A DNA stretch of 64,000 nt from Petrimonas sp. IBARAKI (GTDB taxonomy: Bacteria; Bacteroidota; Bacteroidia; Bacteroidales; Dysgonomonadaceae), in NCBI GenBank assembly GCA_002356435.2, contig AP018040.2:1798001-1862000 (forward strand), written 5' to 3'. Within the stretch, counting starts at the first letter, position 1. Each line of letters begins with the position of its first letter. Positions 1 through 8,258 of the stretch are shown here, piece after piece. Under the pieces are notes generated by a model. The model saw nothing but the letters and a program-made list of their open reading frames with translations, searched no databases and had not been told where the DNA came from. The position numbers and the translations under genes were made by a program.

Positions 1-1988
1 ATCAGATCCTGGTAAGGGTAATCGCCGATCGATTGATTTCCGAGTTCTCCCCAGGAAGCTCTCAGCTTAAAATTGTTCATCCAGGGAACAGATTGTTTGA
101 AGAATTGTTCTTCCGATATTCTCCACGCGGCAGAAAAAGAAGGAAATAACCCCCACCTGCTTTTACCGGGAAAACGGGATGATCCATCGTATCTGAAATT
201 CACTTCCACCAGATATTTATCCATATATCCATAATTTAGTCTTCCGAAATAAGACGCCAGCCTGCTACGTGAAGCGCCGCCTCCTTCCTGGCCATTGGCA
301 GTGGCCCCGACATTTATCTCGTATAGTTCATTGTTTGGAAATTGATCCCTGTAAGCCATTATGTATTTATAATAATAGGTTTGGCCGGAGATTCCACCCA
401 AGAGGTGTATGTCGTGATTATTTATACTTTTTGTATATTCGGCGAATGTCTGCATGGTGAGAGCATTACTTTTTGACCACGTATTTCTCAAATAATTAGG
501 GCTTACATTATAATCAGGAGTAACATTATATTTGGCACGAAACGTGATATTTTCCGAATTACCATACGTATATCCTACTTGTCCTGTCAATTTTAAATCT
601 TTTGAAATGTTCCACCCCATTTCTGCATTACTGTAAAAGCTGTGTCCGTTGGCTTTAATAAAATTCTTGCTTTCCAGATCAGCCTCAGGGTGTATAGATT
701 CATTCCTCCCATAGTATCCGTCGGGATAAACACCCAATATCGCATTTGAGTTTCTCATGGCTCCTCTTATAATACCTCCCATGGTGCCATCATAAGCCAT
801 TGGCCTTTTATTGTTTGTAGCAAGTCCCGAAAGTTTTGCACTAAATGTTAAATTATCCCGTAGTTTGGTGTCCAAGTTCAATCGGAGGTTGTATTGATCT
901 TCGGAGTTTTTCTTAATCAATCCCTGCTGATTAAAATATCCAGCTGAAACCAGATATTGCGTCCCTTGCGTCCCTCCACGCACACTTAAATCGTGTTTGT
1001 TCTCCATCCCACTTCCTGATCCGAATACATAATTCATGTGATCAAAATTCGGATAGTTAATAGGATCTGCTCCGGATTTGAATTTTTGAATTTGGTCTTC
1101 CGTATATAATGGATTCCCCCCAGAATTTACAGACGCTTCGTTCAAAGCAGTTGCATATTCCCATGAATTAACCATCTCTGGCAACATGGTGGGACTTCCT
1201 TTACCCAAATATGCATTGTAACTAACGACCGGCCTGCCGGTTACTCCTTTTTTTGTTTGTACAAGTATTACCCCGTTGGCGGCTTTAGAACCATAAATGG
1301 CGGCGGATGCGGCATCTTTAAGGATAGATACACTTTCAATATCACCGGGATTAACGGCATCTATAGAAGATTCAATACCATCTACAAGAACAAGAGGACT
1401 GTTTCCTGCGCCACTAAAAGTATTTTGTCCTCTAATCAATAAAGATGCGTTGTTTTCAGCTGGATTTCCGGAAGATTGTCTTACGGAAATACCACTCATT
1501 TTCCCCTGCAGCAGCAACGATGACTGTGTAACACTCCTTTTTTCCAGGTCTTTACTGGTGACACTTGCAACAGATCCTGTCAGGTTAACTTTTCTTCTGG
1601 TTCCATATCCAATGGCAACCACCTCTTCTAACCCAATACTTTCTTCTTTCATGGTAACATTGATGTTCGTTTGGTTACCCACTAAGATCTCCTGACTGCT
1701 CATTCCTACAAAGGAAAATACTAACGTTGCATTTTCCGGGACATTGTTCAGTACATAATTACCGTCAACATCCGTAACAATTCCCATATTGGTTCCTTTA
1801 ACCATCACGGAAACCCCGATCAAGGTTTCTCCATTCTCGTCAATAACCTTTCCAGTAATTCTTCTACCATCTTGTTGTGTCTCCCAATAGTCTGCTTTCT
1901 GAGTATCAGAGGCTGGTGCAGTTATTGTAAAGCCAATTAACAATAGAACCAAAAAAAACAATTTTTTTAAGTACAGTAAACTTTTCAT
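1..1988 (-). CDS. SusC/RagA-type TonB-linked outer membrane receptor (5' part only)
   Basis: The reading frame is open from an ATG at 1988 down to base 1, so about 660 N-terminal codons are present and the C-terminal barrel lies outside the window. The start gives a signal peptide (MKSLLYLKKLFFLVLLLIGF), then a carboxypeptidase-regulatory-like domain at about residues 42-125 (RITGKVIDENGETLIGVSV), then the plug with the typical segments VAIGYGTRRK, LLIRGQNTF and ILKDAASAAIYGSKAANGV, and barrel strands after that. Such proteins import oligosaccharides or other large nutrients across the outer membrane together with a SusD lipoprotein, which would be expected beyond base 1. The substrate cannot be told. 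The call is firm at family level. Confidence 0.95.
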   Translation of the reverse strand, partial: MKSLLYLKKLFFLVLLLIGFTITAPASDTQKADYWETQQDGRRITGKVIDENGETLIGVSVMVKGTNMGIVTDVDGNYVLNNVPENATLVFSFVGMSSQEILVGNQTNINVTMKEESIGLEEVVAIGYGTRRKVNLTGSVASVTSKDLEKRSVTQSSLLLQGKMSGISVRQSSGNPAENNASLLIRGQNTFSGAGNSPLVLVDGIESSIDAVNPGDIESVSILKDAASAAIYGSKAANGVILVQTKKGVTGRPVVSYNAYLGKGSPTMLPEMVNSWEYATALNEASVNSGGNPLYTEDQIQKFKSGADPINYPNFDHMNYVFGSGSGMENKHDLSVRGGTQGTQYLVSAGYFNQQGLIKKNSEDQYNLRLNLDTKLRDNLTFSAKLSGLATNNKRPMAYDGTMGGIIRGAMRNSNAILGVYPDGYYGRNESIHPEADLESKNFIKANGHSFYSNAEMGWNISKDLKLTGQVGYTYGNSENITFRAKYNVTPDYNVSPNYLRNTWSKSNALTMQTFAEYTKSINNHDIHLLGGISGQTYYYKYIMAYRDQFPNNELYEINVGATANGQEGGGASRSRLASYFGRLNYGYMDKYLVEVNFRYDGSSRFPGKSRWGLFPSFSAAWRISEEQFFKQSVPWMNNFKLRASWGELGNQSIGDYPYQDL

Positions 1989-2096
1989 GATTCATTAAAT
2001 TAAAATTTCAGATTAGAAAACAAGTATTAAAATACGATGTATTAAGTATGAATTAAAACGATACAAATAAACATTGGTTTTTATAAATGTTTTATA

Positions 2097-2124
2097 TAAT
2101 TTACGAAATATTTATTGTAAATTA
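2097..2124. repeat. 8-bp inverted repeat upstream of the susC-like gene
   Basis: TAATTTAC at 2097-2104 and its exact reverse complement GTAAATTA at 2117-2124 are separated by 12 A/T-rich bases. It lies about 110 bp upstream of the susC-like start in otherwise empty DNA (1989-2338). It could be an operator for a regulator of the receptor locus. The surroundings are very A/T rich, so chance is a real alternative. Confidence 0.3.
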
Positions 2125-2303
2125 CGCAAAATATATTATTTGATACGGCTAAAATCGCAAAAAGAGAAAAACTGTTTAAAACTACATCATGGCGTGTAGT
2201 CTGCCAGGTATGACGGCTTTATCAGATCTACCCTTAACATTTCTGTAGCTAAATCTTCATTATATCTTAATGAAAAAGTAAGCGGATCGTAACATTCATT
2301 GCG

Positions 2304-2311
2304 TAGTTTTG
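2304..2311 (+). promoter_or_regulatory. Bacteroidota -7 box for the metallophosphoesterase gene
   Basis: TAGTTTTG matches the Bacteroidota -7 consensus TAnnTTTG. Transcription would start near 2318, which leaves the ATG at 2339 as the first usable start and rules out an upstream in-frame TTG at 2309. No clear -33 TTTG is seen. Confidence 0.5.
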
Positions 2312-2338
2312 CTGTACGAAATTTACAATTTCTACAAA

Positions 2339-3907
2339 ATGAAAAGAACCATTTCATCCGTTTTCTTCTTTTGGGTTATCACTTCTTTTTTCTTCGTAGA
2401 GGCGCAACATGCCCGAATTGGTGTGATATCCGATCTGCATTACACGCATCCGGCACTGATTGTTGAGAAAGGCAAAGCGCTGGAAGATTATTTACGGCGC
2501 GACAGAAAACTTCTTCTCGAAAGCGACGCCTTGTTGCGGAAATCGGTTGAGAATCTGTTGTGCGAGGATGTAAATGTAGTCCTTATTCCCGGCGACCTGA
2601 CCAAAGACGGAGAATTGGTTGGTCACCGTGGAGTGGTGGAACTCTTGTCTCCGCTCAGGGAAAAAGGAGTGAAGGTATTGGTGGTTCCCGGAAATCACGA
2701 TATCGACAACCCCGACGTCGTAAGCTTTCACGGAGGTGTAACCCACAAGGTTGAGTCGGTTACACCTGCTGAATTTAAAGATATTTACTCGGATTACGGC
2801 TATGACAGCGCTCTCAGTCTGGATGAACATTCGTTGAGTTACGTAAATGAACCTGTCGAGGGATTAAGGATAATTTGTATCGATGCCTGTAAATATCGCG
2901 ACAACACTTTTATCTCCCGGGGTGCGAAAAAAGATTCGTGTGTCACTCACGGTACCGTAAAACCGGAAACCATGAACTGGATAAAAAATGAAGTCCGGCT
3001 TGCTAAGTTGTTGGGAAAACAAGTGATTGCCATGATGCATCACGGAGTAGTGGAACATTTCGACCATCAGTCTTTTTTTGCTAGCCCTTACCTCGTCGAT
3101 AATTTCGAATGGGTTCAGCAATCATTCATGGAAGCCGGCCTGAATGTTGTGTTTACCGGACACTTTCATGCATCGGATATTGCCCAAATCGAAGATGAAA
3201 AAGGCAATTATCTTTACGATATTGAGACAGGCTCCGTTGTGACTTATCCGTGTCCTTACCGGGTGATTGATCTTTCGAATAACCATCTGGACATACAAAC
3301 AAAATTAACGGATAGTATAGATTTTCCTATTCCTTCGGGTATGAATTTCCAGGCTTATGCGAAAAAGATGGTTGATGTAGGCTTTAATGAGATGATATCG
3401 GCTCTTATCAGTGAATATCATTCATCCTTGCCTGTATATTTACCCCGATGGCTTAAGGGGATAATCCGCATTCCCGATGCGGAGAAGTTTACGGATATGG
3501 TATTGTCCAACTTGTCTCCCTCGGCTGTGGAAATGCTTGTTGCGCATTACGGAGGAAACGAAAACAATATAGAGAATGCGCACCGGCATAAAGAGGAGTT
3601 GTTATTAGCCATTGACAGTTTTGTGCGTGACTTGTGTAAAGCATCTGCCGGAAGCTTGTCGGGGATTGTAGAGAAACTTGTTGTACGCAGCAAGACGATT
3701 AAAAAGACCAAACAGGCCGTCTCAAGCATTTGGGAAAACACTTTTCTTACGGGAAGGGGAGTCGTAAAGGGAAGGCTGATGGATAACTCTATAAACGACT
3801 TGAATTATCTTCTAACACTCAATACTAATGAAAATATAAACAACGGAAACTTTTACGCTAATGAAAATGTCAACGATGAGGTAGAAGTGAAGTTGTTTTC
3901 CGAATAA
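2339..3907 (+). CDS. Secreted calcineurin-like metallophosphoesterase
   Basis: A 522-residue protein with an N-terminal signal peptide (about residues 1-23, ending VEAQ), so it is predicted to act in the periplasm or on the surface. It has the ordered dinuclear-metal motifs of the calcineurin-like phosphoesterase superfamily: DLH (Asp32, His34), GDLTKDG (Asp86), GNHD (Asn119-His120), MMHHG (His234-His235) and TGHFH (His275, His277). All metal ligands appear present, so the enzyme should be active; the phosphoester substrate is unknown. The C-terminal 200 residues are helical-looking and carry no motif I recognise. The start at 2339 is chosen because it begins the signal peptide; the frame also extends upstream to a TTG that overlaps a promoter box. 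It stands alone, diverging from the susC-like gene. Confidence 0.85.
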   Translation: MKRTISSVFFFWVITSFFFVEAQHARIGVISDLHYTHPALIVEKGKALEDYLRRDRKLLLESDALLRKSVENLLCEDVNVVLIPGDLTKDGELVGHRGVVELLSPLREKGVKVLVVPGNHDIDNPDVVSFHGGVTHKVESVTPAEFKDIYSDYGYDSALSLDEHSLSYVNEPVEGLRIICIDACKYRDNTFISRGAKKDSCVTHGTVKPETMNWIKNEVRLAKLLGKQVIAMMHHGVVEHFDHQSFFASPYLVDNFEWVQQSFMEAGLNVVFTGHFHASDIAQIEDEKGNYLYDIETGSVVTYPCPYRVIDLSNNHLDIQTKLTDSIDFPIPSGMNFQAYAKKMVDVGFNEMISALISEYHSSLPVYLPRWLKGIIRIPDAEKFTDMVLSNLSPSAVEMLVAHYGGNENNIENAHRHKEELLLAIDSFVRDLCKASAGSLSGIVEKLVVRSKTIKKTKQAVSSIWENTFLTGRGVVKGRLMDNSINDLNYLLTLNTNENINNGNFYANENVNDEVEVKLFSE

Positions 3908-4000
3908 TATTTTTCATTCTCTCTATTTTAAGCGGCTCTACTCACCGCTCTACGCAGCCGGCAAGTGATTGTAGGCTGTTTTTTATGAGCAGAGTTAACT

Positions 4001-4032
4001 AAAAGGCACGCCAATCACTTGGAATGCCTTTT
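4001..4032. terminator. Bidirectional hairpin terminator between the phosphoesterase gene and nrdG
   Basis: AAAAGGCA at 4001-4008 pairs perfectly with TGCCTTTT at 4025-4032, and CCAA (4011-4014) pairs with TTGG (4019-4022) inside it. The A run on one side and T run on the other suit termination in both directions between these convergent genes. A second pairing option exists: AAGTGATTG at 3963-3971 is the exact reverse complement of CAATCACTT at 4012-4020. Confidence 0.65.
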
Positions 4033-4063
4033 CAAAATAATAAATAAAAAGTAGAGAGTTTTT

Positions 4064-4525
4064 TTATTTCTGCATTTCTGCTGTAATGTCCTTAAAACTG
4101 CCGCCTGTAAACCTGTACAACCGTTGATTGGTTGTTTTTTTGTTTAACCCTCCCAGTGCTTCCAGATAGGGGCCTGTTTTCACATAATCAAAACGACCAG
4201 TAGCCATAGGATGCAGGTTACTGTTTCCTGAATACCATGCCGTTTTAAGCTTTCCTTTCCAACCCATCCGGATATGGTTTGCCAGCTGGCATACCTCTTC
4301 GGCATGAGCATCGCCCCCCATAAAACAGATGCAGGTGATTGAATGCTCATAGAACTGCAGCAGTCTCGAAAGGGCTCCTTCGTTCAGTTCCTCCCCTATG
4401 TCTTGCTGCAGGTGAGGACTGTGGCACCCTTTGCAGCGGTGCGGGCAACCCGACAGGTTGACGGCTAACGTCACCTCGTCGGGAATCTCTTGAAAAACAA
4501 TATCATAGTCTGTATATTTAAGCAT
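4064..4525 (-). CDS. nrdG: Anaerobic ribonucleotide reductase activating protein (radical SAM)
   Basis: A 153-residue radical SAM activase with the cluster-binding motif CPHRCKGC (Cys27, Cys31, Cys34), the CxxxCxxC form that holds the 4Fe-4S cluster. It cleaves S-adenosylmethionine to place the glycyl radical on NrdD. Length is normal for the family. It lies 100 bp downstream of nrdD on the same strand, the usual order, and should be co-transcribed with it and share its B12 riboswitch. The start at 4525 gives the expected N-terminus with the YDIVFQEIPDEVTL strand before the cysteines. Confidence 0.95.
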   Translation of the reverse strand: MLKYTDYDIVFQEIPDEVTLAVNLSGCPHRCKGCHSPHLQQDIGEELNEGALSRLLQFYEHSITCICFMGGDAHAEEVCQLANHIRMGWKGKLKTAWYSGNSNLHPMATGRFDYVKTGPYLEALGGLNKKTTNQRLYRFTGGSFKDITAEMQK

Positions 4526-4625
4526 AAAAATTATCTTATGGTTGAAATGTCCGCTTTTCTGTAATACCTTTCTGGCATCTCATTCTCAAACATAACTTTG
4601 GTATGCTTGCGGCTAATGTATAACC

Positions 4626-6755
4626 TTAATAAATAATAGGTTCCTCTTTAGGCTTCTCTGTTGTGTCCGGCTTTCCGTAATGTCTTCTTTCCGCTTCCGC
4701 TTGCCGGGCAGCCGAGAAATTGCTCACCCTCTTCATATAGCCGATAATGCGTGTGAGGTAGTCCACATTCAGGGATCTGCATCCGGGGCATTCCTTCAGA
4801 AAGCGCTTGTCGATGACGCCACAATCGTTGCATACGGTATTTGGAATGTTGAAGGTGAAATAGTTGCAGCCTTCGTGGGCTGCTACGCGCAATAACTGTC
4901 GGTATTGTGCTTTTGAGAGATGTTCCTCCAGGTTCAGGTGAAGCGCCGATCCGCCCGTCAGGTGCTCAATATAGTCCCGTCCATGCAGGCGGAACTTGTC
5001 GATCACGTTCAGCGATGGATCTTCCACCCGGTAAAAATAGCTATTGTAGCAGTCGCGCGGTACAAAATAACCGTCCTCCCTGTCCCATTTGGCATGTTTC
5101 ACGCCCACGTTTTCCGCAGGAATCATCTCACAGTTGAACATCAATTCTCTCGACCGATATTTTTTGTTGTATCGCTCAATGATCCCGAGCACCTCCTGTA
5201 CGAAGGCCTTATATTGAGGATTGTGGTTGATGGCTATCCCCAGCGATTCAGCCGCCTCCACTAACCCATTTACACCGATAGTAAGGTATTGACGGTCCAA
5301 GTTGATGTATCCCGCGTCGAACAACGGTAGCATCCCTTTTTGTTGGAACATCTTCAGGTTTTCGTTATAGGCGGTCTGTACCTTGTGTGTCAAGTCCACC
5401 ACCTCTTCAAGGAAAGTACTGTAGGGTTGTCCCGTACGTTTTGCGAACTGAACGCAGCGGTTCAGGTTGATGGTGAGCACGCTTTTCGATCCGGTGGACA
5501 CTCCGCCGGCCCCCAATGTATAACTGAACCCGTTGTCCTGAATCTTGTTGCGCAGGCGACAGCAGCTCGATAATGAGTCGGCATTGTCGCTCATATAGGT
5601 AAAGAAAGAGTGTCCTTCGGCATACATTTCGGCGGTAAAATCGGAATATTCTGTATCGATCACATCCTCTTCCCGCGAGAGCAATGCCATCGTTTCCACC
5701 GGAAAGGTAAGCACGGTTTTGGTGCGTTCCTTGTTAAACCATTTCATAAATCGTTTCTGTAACCAGCTGAGCGATTCCCATACGGGGCGTGATCCGTCGG
5801 GAAAAAGGAATTCCCCGAACAGGCTTTTGAAGTAGAGCCTGTCGTAGTAGGAAATATTCCAGAAAACCGCCTGGAAATTACGTGCTCCCGTAGGCTGGTT
5901 GATGGAATAAACGATCTGTTCGAAGCAGTCGGTAATCATTTTGTCTATTGTTCGTTGCCTCCTTGACAGGTCCACCACGTCCCCGGAACGCCCGAAATAG
6001 TCGTCGCCGTACTCTTTTCGGATAAAATAGTCCAGGTACATCAGGAACTCGGGCGTGGCGCAGGCGCCGCTGAGCATGCTCGACACGATGAACACCATAT
6101 TGATGAACCCACCGCAGAACGATTTCAGGTTGGTCGGGGGCATGGAGTTGCCGCCGATGGGAAGGGTGCCGTTCAGCAACCACGGGTACATCGTGATGCT
6201 GGCACAGTAGTTGGCCAGGCTGGTCTCATCGTTTTTATAGATAAAATGCTCGTTCAGCATACCGATGTATTTGTCGGCCAGTTCTTTCCCATACATCTCC
6301 TTTATCCGGTCGGTGATCATCTTTCGGTTCAGGTCGATGAAGTTCTTTTTGGGTAATTCCCCGATGAGGGTGGCAATGTTTTTCTTCTCTACGTTGGCAT
6401 TGGCATCGAACTTGCTTCCCGTTGCTGCGTTCTGTGCGTTGCAATAGTTCATCAGGAAGTTCATCTTGCTCTGGATTTCACGTGTTTCGGTATGTTTCTG
6501 CCGGTAGAGCATGTATGCTTTTGCAACGGCGAAGTATTTTTCCCTCATCAGCGCTGTTTCTACCTGGTTCTGAATTTCTTCCACAGTCATGCCGTCAGAA
6601 ATGTGGAGGTGGGAGAGGAGCGTGATAAAGTCCTCTTCGGTGGCGAAAGATCCTACTGCCAGAAATGCTTTTGCAACGGCATTTCTGATTTTCTCGATGG
6701 AGAAGGGAACCTTTTTCCCGTCTCGTTTTACAATAAAAATTTCTTTGTTGCCCAT
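4626..6755 (-). CDS. nrdD: Class III anaerobic ribonucleoside-triphosphate reductase
   Basis: A 709-residue oxygen-sensitive reductase making deoxyribonucleotides from ribonucleoside triphosphates without cobalamin. Seen in order: an ATP-cone at about residues 5-95 (FIVKRDGKKVPFSIEKIRNA), the glycyl-radical barrel, a C-terminal zinc site of four cysteines (Cys642, 645, 656, 659, in CNDC and CPGC), and the glycyl-radical loop RIIGYMKRVSNFS with Gly672 as the likely radical carrier. All key parts are present. Upstream on the same strand lies a cobalamin riboswitch (6893-7038) and its promoter, so expression should drop when B12 is plentiful. nrdG follows directly. Confidence 0.96.
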   Translation of the reverse strand: MGNKEIFIVKRDGKKVPFSIEKIRNAVAKAFLAVGSFATEEDFITLLSHLHISDGMTVEEIQNQVETALMREKYFAVAKAYMLYRQKHTETREIQSKMNFLMNYCNAQNAATGSKFDANANVEKKNIATLIGELPKKNFIDLNRKMITDRIKEMYGKELADKYIGMLNEHFIYKNDETSLANYCASITMYPWLLNGTLPIGGNSMPPTNLKSFCGGFINMVFIVSSMLSGACATPEFLMYLDYFIRKEYGDDYFGRSGDVVDLSRRQRTIDKMITDCFEQIVYSINQPTGARNFQAVFWNISYYDRLYFKSLFGEFLFPDGSRPVWESLSWLQKRFMKWFNKERTKTVLTFPVETMALLSREEDVIDTEYSDFTAEMYAEGHSFFTYMSDNADSLSSCCRLRNKIQDNGFSYTLGAGGVSTGSKSVLTINLNRCVQFAKRTGQPYSTFLEEVVDLTHKVQTAYNENLKMFQQKGMLPLFDAGYINLDRQYLTIGVNGLVEAAESLGIAINHNPQYKAFVQEVLGIIERYNKKYRSRELMFNCEMIPAENVGVKHAKWDREDGYFVPRDCYNSYFYRVEDPSLNVIDKFRLHGRDYIEHLTGGSALHLNLEEHLSKAQYRQLLRVAAHEGCNYFTFNIPNTVCNDCGVIDKRFLKECPGCRSLNVDYLTRIIGYMKRVSNFSAARQAEAERRHYGKPDTTEKPKEEPIIY

Positions 6756-6801
6756 ATTTAGACATTTAGATAATTGGATAAATAGCCCTTGAAACCTGCA
6801 A

Positions 6802-6900
6802 ACCTGCCAGTTTTTAAAATAACAAATAGGGATATCAAATTTTTAACCGTCTTTTTACCCGAAAGACATCAAAAAGAGTATATAAATACATCTGGCAGGT
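6802..6900 (-). promoter_or_regulatory. Long-range inverted repeat in the nrdDG riboswitch expression platform
   Basis: On the minus strand ACCTGCCAG closes the 3' end of the riboswitch (plus-strand 6892-6900) and is the exact reverse complement of CTGGCAGGT (plus-strand 6802-6810), about 50 bases before the nrdD start. Pairing would compete with the conserved 3' strand of the aptamer and so could switch between bound and unbound states. No T run follows, so control of translation is more likely than termination. The pairing itself is inference. Confidence 0.5.
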
Positions 6901-7038
6901 CTTCTGACTTACTCCCGTGTCTGAACGCCTTCCCGTTCCGGTTTATCGAAACAGTGGCTATGGAGGTGTTTGTTCAGCACGCAAAAAAAGAGCTTACAGC
7001 AGCGGGAACTGTTGCCGATTTTCACGGCATTCCCTTTT
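6893..7038 (-). ncRNA. Cobalamin (B12) riboswitch in the nrdDG leader
   Basis: Read on the minus strand the segment carries the cobalamin riboswitch landmarks in order: AAAAGGGAATGCCGTGAAAA, the core GCCGCTGTAAGCTC-type segment (here CCCGCTGCTGTAAGCTC), a GCCACTGT segment, GGGAAGGCG, and the 3' end AGTAAGTCAGAAGACCTGCC. It begins about 40 bases after the predicted transcription start and ends about 137 bases before nrdD. The B12-independent reductase is thus placed under B12 control, as known in other bacteria that keep B12-independent isozymes behind such elements. Confidence 0.95.
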
Positions 7039-7083
7039 ATTTTATTCATAAAGACAACTATGAATAAAAACCAAATGTTACCA

Positions 7084-7091
7084 CAAAGGTA
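7084..7091 (-). promoter_or_regulatory. -7 box driving the riboswitch-nrdDG transcript
   Basis: On the minus strand the sequence is TACCTTTG, a perfect TAnnTTTG box, with TTGG at a -33-like position 19 bases further upstream (plus-strand 7111-7114). The predicted start near 7077 precedes the riboswitch by about 40 bases. Confidence 0.6.
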
Positions 7092-7249
7092 AATTTACTT
7101 TTTTAGAAAACCAATAAAGTTTTCCGGAAAAGTTATCAACATAGGTGCTTTTATTTTTTATATTTCTGATTATTAAATTTATATATTTTAATTTCGATAG
7201 TTCCTTGATTAAATTCAAGTGACAATATTTTCTTTTTTTAAACAGACAT

Positions 7250-7960
7250 ATGAATGTTATGCGATGTTTTTTCTTGTGCTCTCCCAATTGGGGGATGTTC
7301 ACAGAAAAATATCTTTATAAAATGGGATTTACAGCTTCCGGCCATTTGTTTCTCGGAACTTCCCCCTCAGGATTCGGAGACCTTCAAGAGAACTGGGCCG
7401 ATTTTTTACCTCTGTTAAAACACACATACCTGACAAGCAGAATGGTTTCCTTATTTGGTCTGGGTGATTCGGATTCTTATCCCGATACGTGTGTGGACGG
7501 AATGGGTGAACTGTATGCATTTTTCTTCGGGAAAGGATGTAAAATTACAGAAACCGTACCGCTTTCCGGATATTGCTTCGAGATATGTTATCAAGCTTTT
7601 ACTGTGACAACGGGTATGATACAGATTATCAGCAGGATCTCCTCCGGTTTAGTATTTAAATGCCCTCTTTGCAATAAAATACACATCGAATTTAAAAACC
7701 TGAATTTCAATTTTTCCGAAAAGGAATACAAGCACTTTACAGCTTATATAAACAACCTTGACGGATTTTTTGGGGAGATGCAGAACGCTTCCTCCGTTTT
7801 TACCCGGAAAATACGTATTCCGCTAAATGATATAAATTCGTTCTGCTTTCTACATAATGCCGGAGAGTTGAGTCAATTCAAGGAGTTGTTATCGGTAAAG
7901 CCGTTTTCGGCTATCGAAAGGTTAATACAGGAAATAGTTTTTCCGTTGCGTTTGAATTAA
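7250..7960 (+). CDS. Flavodoxin-like fragment joined to a DUF6686-like domain
   Basis: A 236-residue frame with two unrelated halves. Residues about 31-110 match the middle and late part of flavodoxin (LFLGTSPSGFGDLQENW, then SLFGLGDSDSYPDTCVDGMG). The N-terminal flavodoxin strand and its T/S-x-T-G-x-T phosphate loop are absent: only a short stretch around FTEKYLYKMG precedes the match. From about residue 125 the sequence resembles a small Bacteroidota family with a CPLC motif (GLVFKCPLCNKIHIEF, then a KRKI-type RKIRIPL), which I place near DUF6686. Without the FMN phosphate loop the first half is unlikely to bind flavin. It is best read as a deletion chimera or decaying gene, or less likely a real fusion. 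It diverges from the nrdDG leader. The start is uncertain. Confidence 0.5.
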   Translation: MNVMRCFFLCSPNWGMFTEKYLYKMGFTASGHLFLGTSPSGFGDLQENWADFLPLLKHTYLTSRMVSLFGLGDSDSYPDTCVDGMGELYAFFFGKGCKITETVPLSGYCFEICYQAFTVTTGMIQIISRISSGLVFKCPLCNKIHIEFKNLNFNFSEKEYKHFTAYINNLDGFFGEMQNASSVFTRKIRIPLNDINSFCFLHNAGELSQFKELLSVKPFSAIERLIQEIVFPLRLN

Positions 7961-8100
7961 GAGTCCGAATTAATATTCCGGTGAAAGAACACGCCGATTT
8001 CGCGATATGCCTGACCTGCAAATCATGTGCGGGTGAGTTTTTTTATAAATCAATCGGTTATGTTGAAAAATAATACTTAAATGTTAAAAAAACAAAAATA

Positions 8101-8133
8101 TTTGTCTCCGTTACGCTAAAAAGCTTATTTTTG
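8101..8133 (+). promoter_or_regulatory. Promoter of the acetyltransferase/IbrA/IbrB-like cassette
   Basis: TTTG at 8101-8104 and TATTTTTG at 8126-8133 match the Bacteroidota -33 and -7 boxes with 21 bases between them. The predicted start near 8140 leaves a leader of about 120 bases before the first gene of the cassette. The rest of 7961-8258 shows nothing else. Confidence 0.55.
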
Positions 8134-8258
8134 TTTATTGATAAATCATCAGCGTTTTAACGTGCTCCCTTAAATCTTCCAAGGATAGGGAGGCATAGAT
8201 AATCCTGAAAGCTGCTGTGGCATTTATGACCACGGGCACTGTAAAACGAGTGAATATC

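Noticed and set aside
6789-7067. A 92-codon plus-strand frame across the nrdDG leader
   Set aside because: It lies over the reverse strand of the cobalamin riboswitch, whose conserved bases explain the sequence; the product has no protein-like pattern.
7078-7302. A 74-codon minus-strand frame, Lys- and Ile-rich
   Set aside because: It covers the nrdDG promoter region, is A/T rich and matches no family.
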